Below, in pieces: positions 8,791 through 17,311 of a stretch of DNA of 64,000 nt. Source of the DNA: Penicillus capitatus. Taxonomy: Eukaryota; Chlorophyta. Where the stretch lies: NCBI GenBank assembly GCA_965649825.1, contig OZ287701.1, positions 1,240,001 through 1,304,000 of the forward strand. Reading direction: 5' to 3'. Every line of letters starts with the position of its first letter. Position 1 is the stretch's first letter. Under the pieces are notes generated by a model. It had not been told where the DNA came from. It saw only the letters and a program-made list of their open reading frames with translations, and did no database searches. The translations under genes and the position numbers were made by a program.

Positions 8791-9488
8791 TTCTGACATG
8801 ACCCTTCCTCACGGCTGTGGCGCCTCGTAACAGCCATAATCATCGCAATTACTTCAGATCTTTTCGACAGACCTTCGTTATCGAAGTCCCTGACTCGCTG
8901 AGATAACATCGTCTCACTCCTTTGAAGTTACACTTTTCATATCCTTGATCTAACCGTTCTGAAAGCGTCGTTTCTGTGTGTCTCCCCATACAGACTGTTA
9001 CACAATGTCACACTTTCAGGATTTCATGTGATGAAGTTCCTACCTGCTTTCTGTGAAATGACTCAAGATTTCTCACTCTTATGGCAGGTTACACTTCTCA
9101 CTCCTCTTGACAAGACTTATATTATCACACTTTTCTTGTTGTGTTTCCCGCAGCTCAGGCCCCATTTACGAGTGGTTTGATGTCATTTTTGGAAGATTCC
9201 TCACTCTTATCACACTTTTCTTTATGTTTTGGTCACTACACATCCCCAGGAACTGTTTCTGTCGACCCTGTTTTTTCTGCATGTGCGAACTGCTTCTCAG
9301 TAGCCTTAATCCTCTTCAGTTTACTGATTGGTCACTCATGACAATCTTTCTGTGCTCACTGTTGATGGTATGACGACCCTGCTTTCCGTTTCTGTCGCTT
9401 TGGAGGGTTTTTCCTGATTCAGTATCGCTCAGAATCTCGAGATGAGTCAAATCTGGCTCATTTCTGTCACTGACGTGACTTGTCATAC
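8791..9488. other. Intergenic, T/C-rich with repeated TCACTCTT/TCACACTTT words
   Basis: No gene is visible. Words such as TCACTCTTAT, TCACACTTTTC and ACACTTCTCACTC recur on the plus strand every 30-80 bases, giving a loosely periodic simple-sequence character. The last five bases (CATAC, 9484-9488) are the target-site copy of the element that follows. Confidence 0.4.
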
Positions 9489-9585
9489 TGTCAGACAAGA
9501 CTGTCACATCACCTGTAGCATATGAATACATGGATGTGAACGCATGTTGACCTTGCTCTGTAAAACGTGAAGCCTTCATCTGACA
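9489..9585 (+). repeat. 5' LTR of the TR-GAG element
   Basis: 97 bp, TGTCAGACAAGACTGTCACA ... CTTCATCTGACA. Identical by eye to 11100-11196. There is no good TATA box; the nearest is CATATGAATA. Confidence 0.92.
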
Positions 9586-9602
9586 TGGTTTCGGAGCGCA
9601 GT
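9586..9602 (+). promoter_or_regulatory. Primer-binding site of the TR-GAG element
   Basis: TGGTTTCGGAGCGCAG begins at the first base after the LTR. It shares the 12-mer TGGTTTCGGAGC with the gypsy element at 6101-6113. The LTR-final A plus TGG makes an ATG, opening a six-codon upstream ORF (MVSERS-stop). Confidence 0.75.
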
Positions 9603-9700
9603 TAACGCTCCTGTGTTTGAACTCCGTCTGAGTGACGTTGCGCGATTCGCTGAGCGTCTTTTACGTGGTGCTTTGGGCTGTGTGTGCCCCAAGTCGTTTG

Positions 9701-9828
9701 TGTCCGTTCGAAGCTTGCGTTCAGTGTTTATGCGGTGCGCTGGTGACTGCGACCGCGTGTTCGTTTGTTCGTTCGAAGTTCGTTCGGAGTATTGGCGGTG
9801 CGCTTGTGGTTGCGACCGCGTGTGTTGA
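9701..9828 (+). repeat. Two-unit imperfect tandem repeat in the gag leader
   Basis: Two units of about 63 bp, each with GTTCGAAG...CGGTGCGCT(G/T)GTG.(C/T)TGCGACCGCGTGT. They lie in the 340-nt leader between the primer-binding site and the gag ATG. A packaging or translation role is possible but not shown. Confidence 0.6.
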
Positions 9829-9925
9829 CTTGTGACCTACGTTTTTGGCGTTTGTTGCGCATTACGCCTTCCTTTGTGGAAGTCGAGTCCTGTTTCCAAG
9901 GAATTTCAAGAAAGCATCGACAAGG

Positions 9926-10807
9926 ATGAGTCGAGCACAACATAGAGGGCAGGGTCAAACAGAGGAAAGATGCAGAATCCTCTTAAGGGAGCTGCGTCAG
10001 GTGGACACGGAAAACGGAATACTACGGGAGAGATTGCAGGAAGCTGAGCGAGCGAGGACGCAAATGGGACGTGAATGGAATGCCAGGAGTGATGAACTCG
10101 CCAACCTGCAAATGGCTTTACAGGAGATCCGCACTGAGAATGAGAAGCTTCGAGAAGACGTTGTGAAGGCGACGCAGGCAACAAAGAAAATCCGCACTGA
10201 AACTTCCTCTCTACGACAAAAACTGAAAGAGACCGAGACGGCCTTTGCAGAGGCAAAAAAACATTTTATTATGGCACCTGCTTTGGTGCCTAGTCTTCAG
10301 TCGTTGACCGGTGAAGTGAGGATGCTGCAGAAGACAGTGCAGAAGAACGGTGAAAAGACAGCCGAGGCGCTAGCGAGGAGACCACCGGAAGATTTTGCAT
10401 CTGGTATACGGTCGCTTAGCAACGAGGTAAAGACGGTGAGAGTGGACCTGAAGACCAAATTCGACAAGACAGCTGAAGCGATAACGACAAGACGTGCGGA
10501 AGGACAGCGACATGCGAGGACGCTGCAGCAAATGAAACGAGTGCTGCACGACATAGGGCGGTATCCGAAAAGACAGCGAACGAGAGCTGACGGGACTGAT
10601 GGAATGAGGAACGTCAAGCACGGCAGAATTTGTTACTGCTGCCGAAGTAAAGGACATCTGGCAAACGATTGTCCGCGAGCGCGGAATTCGGATATGGTCG
10701 AGTCACCAGCGGGTCCAAATACGTCGTATACGCAACAGCGTACGGAAAGTCCACGGGAACCAGCGGTTAATGAAACTGCATCAACGGTGTCACGGTCAAG
10801 AAGTTGA
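9926..10807 (+). CDS. Gag-like coiled-coil protein with CCHC zinc knuckle
   Basis: The ATG at 9926 (MSRAQHRGQGQ) is the first in frame, giving 293 residues. The first two thirds are a long charged coiled coil (LRELRQVDTENGILRERLQEA type heptads, cited in short: ENGILRERLQEAERAR, EIRTENEKLREDV, LRQKLKETETAFAEA). A basic stretch (RYPKRQRTR) is followed by a zinc knuckle, CYCCRSKGHLANDCP (C-x2-C-x4-H-x4-C), near residue 250, and a Ser/Thr-rich tail. This is how Gag or nucleocapsid proteins bind RNA. No protease or RT motif follows. It is unlike the Gag at 4285-6114 in sequence. Confidence 0.85.
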   Translation: MSRAQHRGQGQTEERCRILLRELRQVDTENGILRERLQEAERARTQMGREWNARSDELANLQMALQEIRTENEKLREDVVKATQATKKIRTETSSLRQKLKETETAFAEAKKHFIMAPALVPSLQSLTGEVRMLQKTVQKNGEKTAEALARRPPEDFASGIRSLSNEVKTVRVDLKTKFDKTAEAITTRRAEGQRHARTLQQMKRVLHDIGRYPKRQRTRADGTDGMRNVKHGRICYCCRSKGHLANDCPRARNSDMVESPAGPNTSYTQQRTESPREPAVNETASTVSRSRS

Positions 10808-10811
10808 AGAA

Positions 10812-10975
10812 GAAGGAGGAACTGAAGGGGAAGATGAAAGCATGACATGAAGCATGACGCAACGATAACGTCATGCTAAAAAATCATATAAAAAGGGGAT
10901 TTTCGAACATTCTGTGTCTTTTTGCAAAAACACCTGTTTGCGTTTAACAATCACACATTCGCACATAACAACGGG
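10812..10975 (+). repeat. LTR-like promoter module inside the TR-GAG element
   Basis: This stretch after gag aligns by eye with the 173-bp LTR of the gypsy element (sense orientation): GCATGACG....GATAACGTCATGCT, then CATATAAAA.GGGG, then TTTCGAACA.TCTGT, then CAAAAACAC and a TGTTT.C.TTTAA part. Order and spacing of palindrome, TATA box and downstream words are conserved though the sequence is diverged. It is in the same orientation as gag. Confidence 0.7.
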
Positions 10976-11099
10976 TTGGAACGTCTTTTCAATGTTTAAA
11001 CGGACGTTTACCTCGGGTATCGATTGACTTAATTCTGTTCATTTTTCGGAGGGTTTTCACGTTTTCGGAGTCTGCGCAAACGGAAGGTGGATGGGACCA

Positions 11100-11196
11100 T
11101 GTCAGACAAGACTGTCACATCACCTGTAGCATATGAATACATGGATGTGAACGCATGTTGACCTTGCTCTGTAAAACGTGAAGCCTTCATCTGACA
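11100..11196 (+). repeat. 3' LTR of the TR-GAG element
   Basis: 97 bp, identical by eye to 9489-9585 and followed by CATAC. The bases just upstream, CGGAAGGTGGATGGGACCA, are a polypurine-tract candidate. Confidence 0.92.
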
Positions 11197-11250
11197 CATA
11201 CATTAGGGCGTTACGCCCGATGATTTCTGTCATCTAAAAACCTACGCGAT

Positions 11251-11431
11251 ACCGTGAGTCCGTTTATCTATCCAGTGGGAGGCAATCTTCATCGGAGGGA
11301 CAGAGTTGGGCATGTTGTCGAGTTTTGGAATGCATCGGGCGAGAATGGGTTGTACACCTGGGGTTTGTACGCGTGTCGGCTTTGGGTATTCCTTGAGGCC
11401 GAAGGATGCGTAATGCAAGGGAACGAAAATG
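11251..11431 (+). pseudogene. Partial duplicate of the unknown gene at 11695-12139
   Basis: This 181-bp block repeats 11831-12009 at about 93-95% identity by eye (both contain ACCGTGAGTCCGTTTATC and end GGGAACGAA.ATGCTT). It encodes the same VSPFIYPV and YTWG.YACRL.VFLEAEGCV peptide. It lacks the N-terminal coding part and is cut off at ATGCTT by unrelated hairpin-rich sequence, so it is a broken copy. Confidence 0.75.
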
Positions 11432-11435
11432 CTTC

Positions 11436-11640
11436 ATTACTGTATTGCGCGCCGCGTACGTCGGCGCAATACTGTCGCGGCCATGCGTCGCGACGAAATA
11501 GACGCGTCCTATCGCACTGCTGCGACAGTATTGCGGCCACCCTGTACGCATTAACAATAGTGTCGGCGCGTTCTGATACGCTGTCGAGGTGGCAGTACCA
11601 CCACGGCAGCGTGCCAATATTATTGTTAATGCGTATTTAA
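11436..11640. repeat. Hairpin-rich insert with nested inverted repeats
   Basis: Several inverted pairs: TACGCATTAACAATA (11545-11559) with its exact complement at 11621-11635; GCAATACTGTCGC (about 11468-11480) with GCGACAGTATTGC (about 11521-11533); and ACTGTATTGCGC (about 11437) with GCGCAATACTGT (about 11465). It lies exactly between the two gene copies. It looks like one or two short inverted-repeat (MITE-like) insertions. Confidence 0.6.
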
Positions 11641-11694
11641 CATTGAACGCCTGTTTCTCTTTGTCCAAAAAGAATTCTGACGATAGCAAAAAAA

Positions 11695-12139
11695 TGTTTC
11701 CACAAAACCCTGCAGTCTCGTTTGAAGAGGCATATGCGGCTTTGTCGGTGAAGGAGATGAGGTGGGACATTCTGGGGAAGGCGACAAACAAAATGGTGCA
11801 ACATCATGCAAACCTTTACACAAGATCTGCGACCGTGAGTCCGTTTATCTATCCAGTGGAAGGCAATCTTCAGCGGAGGGACAGAGTTGGGCATGTTATC
11901 GAGTTTTGGAATGCATTGGGGGAGCATGGGTTGTACACCTGGGGTTCGTACGCGTGTCGGCTTCGGGTATTCCTTGAGGCCGAAGGATGCGTAATGCAAG
12001 GGAACGAAGATGCTTGGAGAACGATTATTCTCCAACTTTATACAATGTATCGGGAACTAAGAACGCCGAATATGGCGAAGATACACAAAAAACAGCATGC
12101 GACGGAATTCGTCAATATACTGTATAGTCTATCTTTATA
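11695..12139 (+). CDS. Unknown protein (147 residues), partially duplicated upstream
   Basis: The ATG at 11695 gives MFPQNPAVSFEEAY and a product ending VNILYSLSL. The frame is open further upstream (to 11589), but that part comes from the hairpin insert. The middle (LGKATNKMVQHHANLYTRS) and the Trp/Tyr-rich VIEFWNALGEHGLYTWGSY look protein-like. CCGTGAGTCC at 11831 could be a splice donor, but the duplicated block begins just there and stays open. I recognise no family. Two copies of the second half argue that it is real sequence under past duplication rather than random. Confidence 0.45.
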
Positions 12140-12939
12140 ACAAACACAATGAACTCAAGAGAATATACAAAAGCGCACGTCGACCGTCGCCACGCGCCCA
12201 TAGCCAATCCGCATTGCACAAAAATGCTTGCGTGATGTTTAGCTTTTGCGACAAAGTTTAGCGTGAAAAGGTTCGTTAACATAAAGTCGATAGTCTTCGT
12301 AATACAAGCTACCATGTCGTCTTTTTCACGGTTTTGTTGTGACATTGGCATCGTCTCCTGAAAGGTCCTTTGCTATACGTGCTGAGGCGCGTAAACGAAG
12401 GGCTCGTCAATTCACCAAGAACGGCAACGCGCACAAAGCGTTTTGTCGCTACGTCACAAAGACGGAGTATCAAACGAAGGAGCTTCAACAATCCGAAACC
12501 ATGCAATGTCAACGGCAAAACATTCTCGAGGACTCGTTTTTGAGTGCCAACGCGCGTTAACGACGTTCGCTGCGTTGCGCTACAACCCACAATTACAATA
12601 ATGTCATCTAAGGCGCCCTTTTTTGAATGTAGAATATCACAACAGCCCTCATTCTGCCAGCTTAAATTCTAGACGTTCAACGTTCGAACAATCTTTGTTG
12701 TACAATAAGCCTTCATCGCCGTTTCTTTCTAGCGCGTTTTAAGTGTTGCATCAGGGAGGACGACAACGACTAATCGTCCATTTCGACCTCAATTCGTAGA
12801 ACAAGAGACAACAGCAAATGTCTTATGTTTCTTCGACGAAATGACATAAAGAGAACAAGGGTTGTAATGTTCACTGCATGGAGAGTTTGAACAGACCGAT
12901 CAAATTAAAGAATGCCCAATCGCATCCATCACTTGATTT
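12140..12939. other. Intergenic, no supported gene
   Basis: Only short open frames (for example 12339-12560 plus, rich in Lys/Arg/Gln) without recognisable motifs. Confidence 0.35.
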
Positions 12940-13188
12940 CTAGGGACAAACAAACGAAAGTGTGTATTTCAAACCAGTTTTTTGAATATTCTCAAGCAAT
13001 CCATGAAACTTCTCTTCAAACTCTCGTTTTAGAAACCCAACATATAGGTTAGCATCAGCCTTACTCAACTTACCAATCTGTCGAGAAAGAGTTGTGTGCA
13101 AAATCAATGGAACTGTTTCACAATTTGTAGATGTGTCAAACGTAAAAGGATGCTGCACAAAAACAAACAAAAGGCCGGATCTGTGCAC
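12940..13188 (-). pseudogene. Unknown short coding fragment, homologous to 30185-30466
   Basis: 82 residues. Residues about 28-75 (LILHTTLSRQIGKLS..., VGFLKREFEEKFHGLLENI) match the sequence at 30185-30466 (MLHTTCSHKTGVLN..., IRFLRQDFEENFPGLLGHL). Two copies of the same peptide pattern indicate a shared domain, which I cannot name. It lies just after the stop of the NACHT-HEAT gene on the same strand and may once have been part of a related gene. No ATG in good context, no full-length domain. Confidence 0.5.
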
Positions 13189-13227
13189 AGGGAGAATAGA
13201 TACTGAAGAGATGACAATCTTCTCTGG

Positions 13228-15648
13228 TTATATGCTATTCAATGCAGTGTCTGCAGAACAACGCAAGCCTGAGTCTTCGTCAACGCACCCGTTCGCCAGA
13301 GCAGGCAGAACCTCCCCGGCGTGCTCTGGCGCAGCCGCGACAAAGGTGCCGATTGCCTCTATTGCCGTCCGACGCACGTCCAAGTCTTTGTCAACGGACC
13401 CATTCGTCAGAGCCGGCAGAACCTCCCCGGCACGCTCTGGCGCAGCCGCAACGACGTGGCCAATGGCCTTCATCGTTCTTTGACGAACCAACAAGTCTTC
13501 ATCGGTGCACCTCTTCGCCATTGCTGACAGAATTCCGCCGGCGTGCTGCGGCACTGTCGCGACGACGCTGTTGATGGCCTCCATCGCCCTTTGACGTACG
13601 TCCGAATCTTCATCGAAGCAGCCATTTGCCAGAGCCGGTGCGCCCTCTTCGCTGTGCTTCGGCGCCGCCGTGACGATTCTGCTGATAGCCACCATCGTCG
13701 CCAGACGTACTACGTCTGAATCTTCGTCGACACACCCATTCGCCAGAGCCAGCATAACAACGCCTGCGTGCTGCGGCGCTGCTGCGACGACGCTGCCGAT
13801 GGCCTCCGTTGCCGTTCGACGCACGTCCGAGTCTTCGTCTAAGCAGCCATTTGCCAGAGCCAACAGAACCTCAGAGGCATGTTGCGGCGCCGCCGCCGCA
13901 GCAACGCTGCCGATAGCCTCCGTCGCCACTCGACGCATGCCCCAGTCTTCGTCGGCACACTTGTTCGTTAGCGTCGGTAGAACCTCACCTGCGTACTGTG
14001 GAGCTGCCGTGACAAGGCTGCTGATGGCTTGCATCGCTTTCCGACGCACCAACATATCTTCGTCGACACACCCATTCGTCAGAGCCGGCAGAACCTCGCC
14101 GGCGTGTTGCGGCGCTGCTTCGACGACGCGGTGTATGGCCTCCACCGCCGTTTGTCGCACGTCCGGAGCTTCGTCGACACATCCATTTGTCAGAACCAGC
14201 AGAACCTCGCCGGCATGCTGCGGCATTTGTTCTGCGACAAAACTCAACCTTCTGATGCATTCTTTTGGATTGCACTGACTACCAGGTTCTTCTGCTAGTT
14301 GCAAAACGAATTGAATTATCATGTAACTCTGCTTTGGTGAGTGCCTTGCAAGCTTTAAGGCATCCTCAATTTTAGTCATCATCTTCCATGTTAAATCGTC
14401 CGAACTTTCCAGAATTCTCTTCACTTCTTCGGTGGTGTCATCGAGAACTTTAGGAAATCGTTTCAAAACGCATGACAGTCGTCGGAACTCTTCGACCACG
14501 ATTTTATGAATTAGAACATCATTGCTACTACGTTCAAGCAGCTGCCGAGCGCTTTCAGCGAGCTTTTTTGCTGGTTCGTCGTTCAGAAGGTCTTCTAAGT
14601 CGTCTTCATCTGTCTCTTCTAGGGTTGCCTCGAGAACTCGCATCCTTAAGAAAAAGTGTTGTACTCCAAGAACTTCGACAGGATTCTCGTCCACAATCGA
14701 GAGCATCTGTGTTAGTGCATTTTTGCCTCGCTTCTGTGCTAAAGCGTGCATTGCGAAGGAAATTGTCAAGGCGTTCTTTCGATTGTACTTTCCTTCTTGA
14801 ATGAACTTTTTCACTCGTGTTTCTTCGTCCGATCCTTTGTTCTTCAAGCTCCTGGCAATGAATTTTCCAGCGAAATACTCCTGAAATGTGAGGTGAGGGA
14901 ACTGATACTGTTGTCCCTCCAATACGAGCAAGAGGAATCCGCTTTCCTTGAAAAACTTGGATGCGTTTGTGGATGTTGCGCAACGCTCAACGATTCTTTG
15001 TTCGATAAGTATTTGTCTTTTTCTAAGAGCATCAAAAGCGATCTTCTCTAGATCTCCGAAAATCGCCATCTTGTTTGCATTTATAGCTGTTGGCTTGTCT
15101 TCAAACCTCTTCCATACAAAGTTTGTCATGTCGCAGTAGATCTGAAACATGCTTGCCCTTTTCCCTCGATATTCAACAGCGGTGCCATGTTCTTTCGACA
15201 AAGAACAGAGAATGTGCACCGTCACCGGAATGTGCGCGGTTTCCCACATACCTCGATCTTGTTGCAAAGAAAGGACGAGTCTCGAAGCATCGTCTTGCTG
15301 GAGTTCTCTGTGTATGTAGTTCATTAGCTGTCGGTCGTTGAATCCAAGGCACTCGAACTGACAATCGACCTTCGCTCGTATCTGTTGAAGATTGTACGGT
15401 CGTGTCAGTATCAGCACCTTGCACGAACGCCTCTCCGCTGCATAAACGAGCTCCGCGGCGTCTTCGCCAGCATTAGATCCAATGACAGCGACTGATTTGA
15501 AGTTTCCTGTTAAAGCAGAGATCTCAGTTCTCGCTACTGTCTTCTGGACGGATGCAGAACTCGATACTTTATGAGTGCTCTCGCCTCTGATTACTAAGTA
15601 GTTTTGCATCACTGTATCAACGTCGACGACGTAGAGAGAAACAGACAT
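13228..15648 (-). CDS. NACHT-derived HEAT-repeat protein lacking the P-loop
   Basis: 806 residues; ATG at 15648 with an in-frame TAA four codons upstream. Residues 1-90 correspond to the second half of a NACHT NTPase: the sensor-like KVLILTRPYN is present, but the P-loop is absent and the Walker B position reads SVAVIGSNAGED rather than a run of hydrophobics with D/E. Residues about 100-280 carry NACHT helical and winged-helix features, ending FPHLTFQEYFAGKFIA, a hallmark of NACHT/STAND proteins. After a helical linker, residues about 480-806 are nine HEAT-like repeats of about 38 residues (APQHAGEVL.AL.NGCVDED..VRR.A.EAI..VV). STAND proteins with such repeats act as ligand-triggered switches in immunity or self-recognition. 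This one cannot bind ATP as read. An upstream exon is possible (GCGCAG just before the ATG could be an acceptor), but no P-loop is seen within 700 bases. Confidence 0.8.
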   Translation of the reverse strand: MSVSLYVVDVDTVMQNYLVIRGESTHKVSSSASVQKTVARTEISALTGNFKSVAVIGSNAGEDAAELVYAAERRSCKVLILTRPYNLQQIRAKVDCQFECLGFNDRQLMNYIHRELQQDDASRLVLSLQQDRGMWETAHIPVTVHILCSLSKEHGTAVEYRGKRASMFQIYCDMTNFVWKRFEDKPTAINANKMAIFGDLEKIAFDALRKRQILIEQRIVERCATSTNASKFFKESGFLLLVLEGQQYQFPHLTFQEYFAGKFIARSLKNKGSDEETRVKKFIQEGKYNRKNALTISFAMHALAQKRGKNALTQMLSIVDENPVEVLGVQHFFLRMRVLEATLEETDEDDLEDLLNDEPAKKLAESARQLLERSSNDVLIHKIVVEEFRRLSCVLKRFPKVLDDTTEEVKRILESSDDLTWKMMTKIEDALKLARHSPKQSYMIIQFVLQLAEEPGSQCNPKECIRRLSFVAEQMPQHAGEVLLVLTNGCVDEAPDVRQTAVEAIHRVVEAAPQHAGEVLPALTNGCVDEDMLVRRKAMQAISSLVTAAPQYAGEVLPTLTNKCADEDWGMRRVATEAIGSVAAAAAPQHASEVLLALANGCLDEDSDVRRTATEAIGSVVAAAPQHAGVVMLALANGCVDEDSDVVRLATMVAISRIVTAAPKHSEEGAPALANGCFDEDSDVRQRAMEAINSVVATVPQHAGGILSAMAKRCTDEDLLVRQRTMKAIGHVVAAAPERAGEVLPALTNGSVDKDLDVRRTAIEAIGTFVAAAPEHAGEVLPALANGCVDEDSGLRCSADTALNSI
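13240..14225 (-). repeat. Tandem 114-117-bp repeats encoding HEAT units
   Basis: Nine tandem units at the DNA level share words such as TTCGTC.ACACA..CATTCGTCAGAGC and GC.GGCAGAACCTC (plus strand). Units remain similar enough at the DNA level for unequal crossing-over or gene conversion. Confidence 0.8.
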
Positions 15649-16662
15649 ATGCTGCGCTTACAAGGCTGGTTTGTTAAATTTGAGGTCGACTGCCCCAAAA
15701 AACAGTAGTCATACAGACTCATTTTTGTTTCTGCGGATGGAACATCGGTGTCTTCATTACAGGAGTATTCAAGCAGGCACGGATGCACAGAAAACGAAGT
15801 CAGGCAAGATATTGGTCACACTTTACCTAGCAGACTGAGATGCATGAATGTGCTCTCGATCGCACCACGCGAAAGCCGACGACTTCGTCACACCAGTTTC
15901 ACTCTACAAGATAGTGTAGCAATCATAGATGGAAGGAAACATGCATATGGCGAATCAAATACTGTCTGCGTGCATACCGGTGGAACTATTGAATGAAAGA
16001 CGATCTTGTCTCAGTCCTTATCTTCACAGAAGCAGTACATATCTTTAGAGAAGATGAGGGTCTCCCAGTTCTCCCAGTGAACTGCGACGCATGTCAAATG
16101 CGACGTGGGACAATTAATTAGTCGAGGGTAAGTGTGACATACATCTATTGGCGACAGAGTGTTCTGAAACGCTCTAAGAGTGAGATTCTGCAGGATCGTT
16201 ATCCATTTCTCAGTCGTTGACCAGGAGAAAGGCAGATTCACCCGTATGCACAAGGGTGGTTTGCACAGGGTCTCGCTGAAGATCATTTTGCTCTATCCGT
16301 CAGTCCGATGGCCGCGTCTCCGTGGACACCAACCAGTAACCGCTTGAAAACGTCACAGCCTTCAGCGTGCCTGGATACGCATGAAAGCAGCCGGAATCGG
16401 CAGAATAGCAGGAAAACTAACCGCGTAGCATATATCTCATTCTATGATGTGACTTTTCTCATCGCAGATCCAATAACAGCAGAACGGACGCGCGGCATCT
16501 ACCAAAACGAGCAGAGATGTTGTCAGATGCGCTGTTTTATGGCGCTCTGCTAGCCGTTAGTCAATTAATACGTTGCATCTACGTGCAGTTGTGGCCATTG
16601 TCGTTTTCTTCTAACTCTATCATTCGCGCGCAGCTTTCAGACCTGTCGTGTCACCCGTATCG
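15649..16662. other. Intergenic, nothing recognised
   Basis: Between divergently transcribed genes; probably holds both promoters. No motif stands out. A 91-residue minus-strand frame (16011-16286) has no recognisable motif. Confidence 0.35.
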
Positions 16663-17311
16663 ATGTTTGCCAACGAGCCCCCTTCGGCAGCCCAGCAGGC
16701 TTCTTCGAACAAAGCTGGACAACCGCCAACCGCCAACCAAGGTGCTCCGTATGCTCCTCCCGCCTCATCGCAACACGTCGTCCATCCGAGTGCCCCTCCA
16801 TCAAAAGAAGGATACGAAGGCAAATACGAGGGGCCTCCCCAATTCTCTGGACCGACACCTCCTCAACCACTGCACCCGCAGCAAAACTACGTCCCAGCGC
16901 CACCACAGGGCTATTCACAACCATACCCTCCTGCTGGACAGCCGCCTGTACAAACACACGCGCTCGGAAATCCACAGTACCATCAACCGCCGGGCGGTTA
17001 TCCAGTAGGAACACCCGTTGTCGTGAATGCCCCTCCAGTTCAAACACAATCTGCACCTCCACGAGTTCCTTACGTTTCAAGTCGACCTCCTCCCGTGGCT
17101 CCTCCTGGATATACCTATGTCCTCGAACAGAAGTTGGCACCCATCCCTCTCTTTCTGGTTATCTGCTGTTGCTGCCTTATCTTCCCATTTAATTTCCTTT
17201 TCCTCCTTTGTATCAACGAAAGATACTGGACACTGATTCCAACAGGTAAACTGACGATTCTCAAGGCATACACGCATCCTATGATGCATGTGTTGTATAG
17301 GGCATCGTTAA
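16663..17311 (+). CDS. Proline-rich tail-anchored membrane protein
   Basis: The ATG at 16663 starts MFANEPPSAAQQ. Exon 1 (16663-17245) and exon 2 (17301-17311, four codons to TAA) are joined over a 55-nt GT-AG intron, giving 197 residues. The first about 155 residues are a Pro/Gln/Tyr-rich disordered region (PPAGQPP, YAPPASSQ). The last about 40 form one very hydrophobic Cys-rich segment (PLFLVICCCCLIFPFNFLF) followed by LLCINERYWTLIPTG. This layout resembles small plant proteins with a proline-rich head and a Cys-rich transmembrane tail. The family is not certain. The head would face the cytosol, possibly as a WW/SH3-type docking region; this is inference. Confidence 0.65.

Larger units (their letters stand above)
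9489..11196 (+). mobile_element. Complete Gag-only non-autonomous LTR retrotransposon (TR-GAG type)
   Basis: 1708 bp, bounded by two 97-bp LTRs (9489-9585 and 11100-11196) that are identical by eye, with perfect 7-bp inverted ends TGTCAGA/TCTGACA. It is flanked by a 5-bp target duplication, CATAC (9484-9488 and 11197-11201). A primer-binding site (TGGTTTCGGAGCG) directly follows the 5' LTR and a purine-rich tract (GGAAGGTGGATGGGA) precedes the 3' LTR. The only coding region is a Gag with a zinc knuckle; there is no protease, RT or integrase. It must use enzymes supplied in trans, plausibly by the gypsy family at 1532-6289, which has the same primer-binding core. Identical LTRs and an intact duplication mean a recent insertion. 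Confidence 0.92.

Noticed and set aside
8791-9488. TCACTCTT/TCACACTTT words as a CRISPR-like or regulatory array
   Set aside because: Spacing and sequence are irregular and similar words occur in introns elsewhere; simple-sequence bias is sufficient.
9489-9585. 97-bp repeats as a MITE pair with TIRs
   Set aside because: The CATAC duplication flanks the whole 1.7-kb unit, not each repeat, and a primer site and polypurine tract adjoin them; so they are LTRs.
13242-14298. Overlapping plus-strand ORFs opposite the HEAT repeats
   Set aside because: Antisense shadows of the 38-residue repeats; they change frame and show no motifs.
16637-17140. 167-codon minus ORF opposite the Pro-rich protein
   Set aside because: No motifs; the plus frame has a typical Pro-rich head, TM tail and an in-frame splice.
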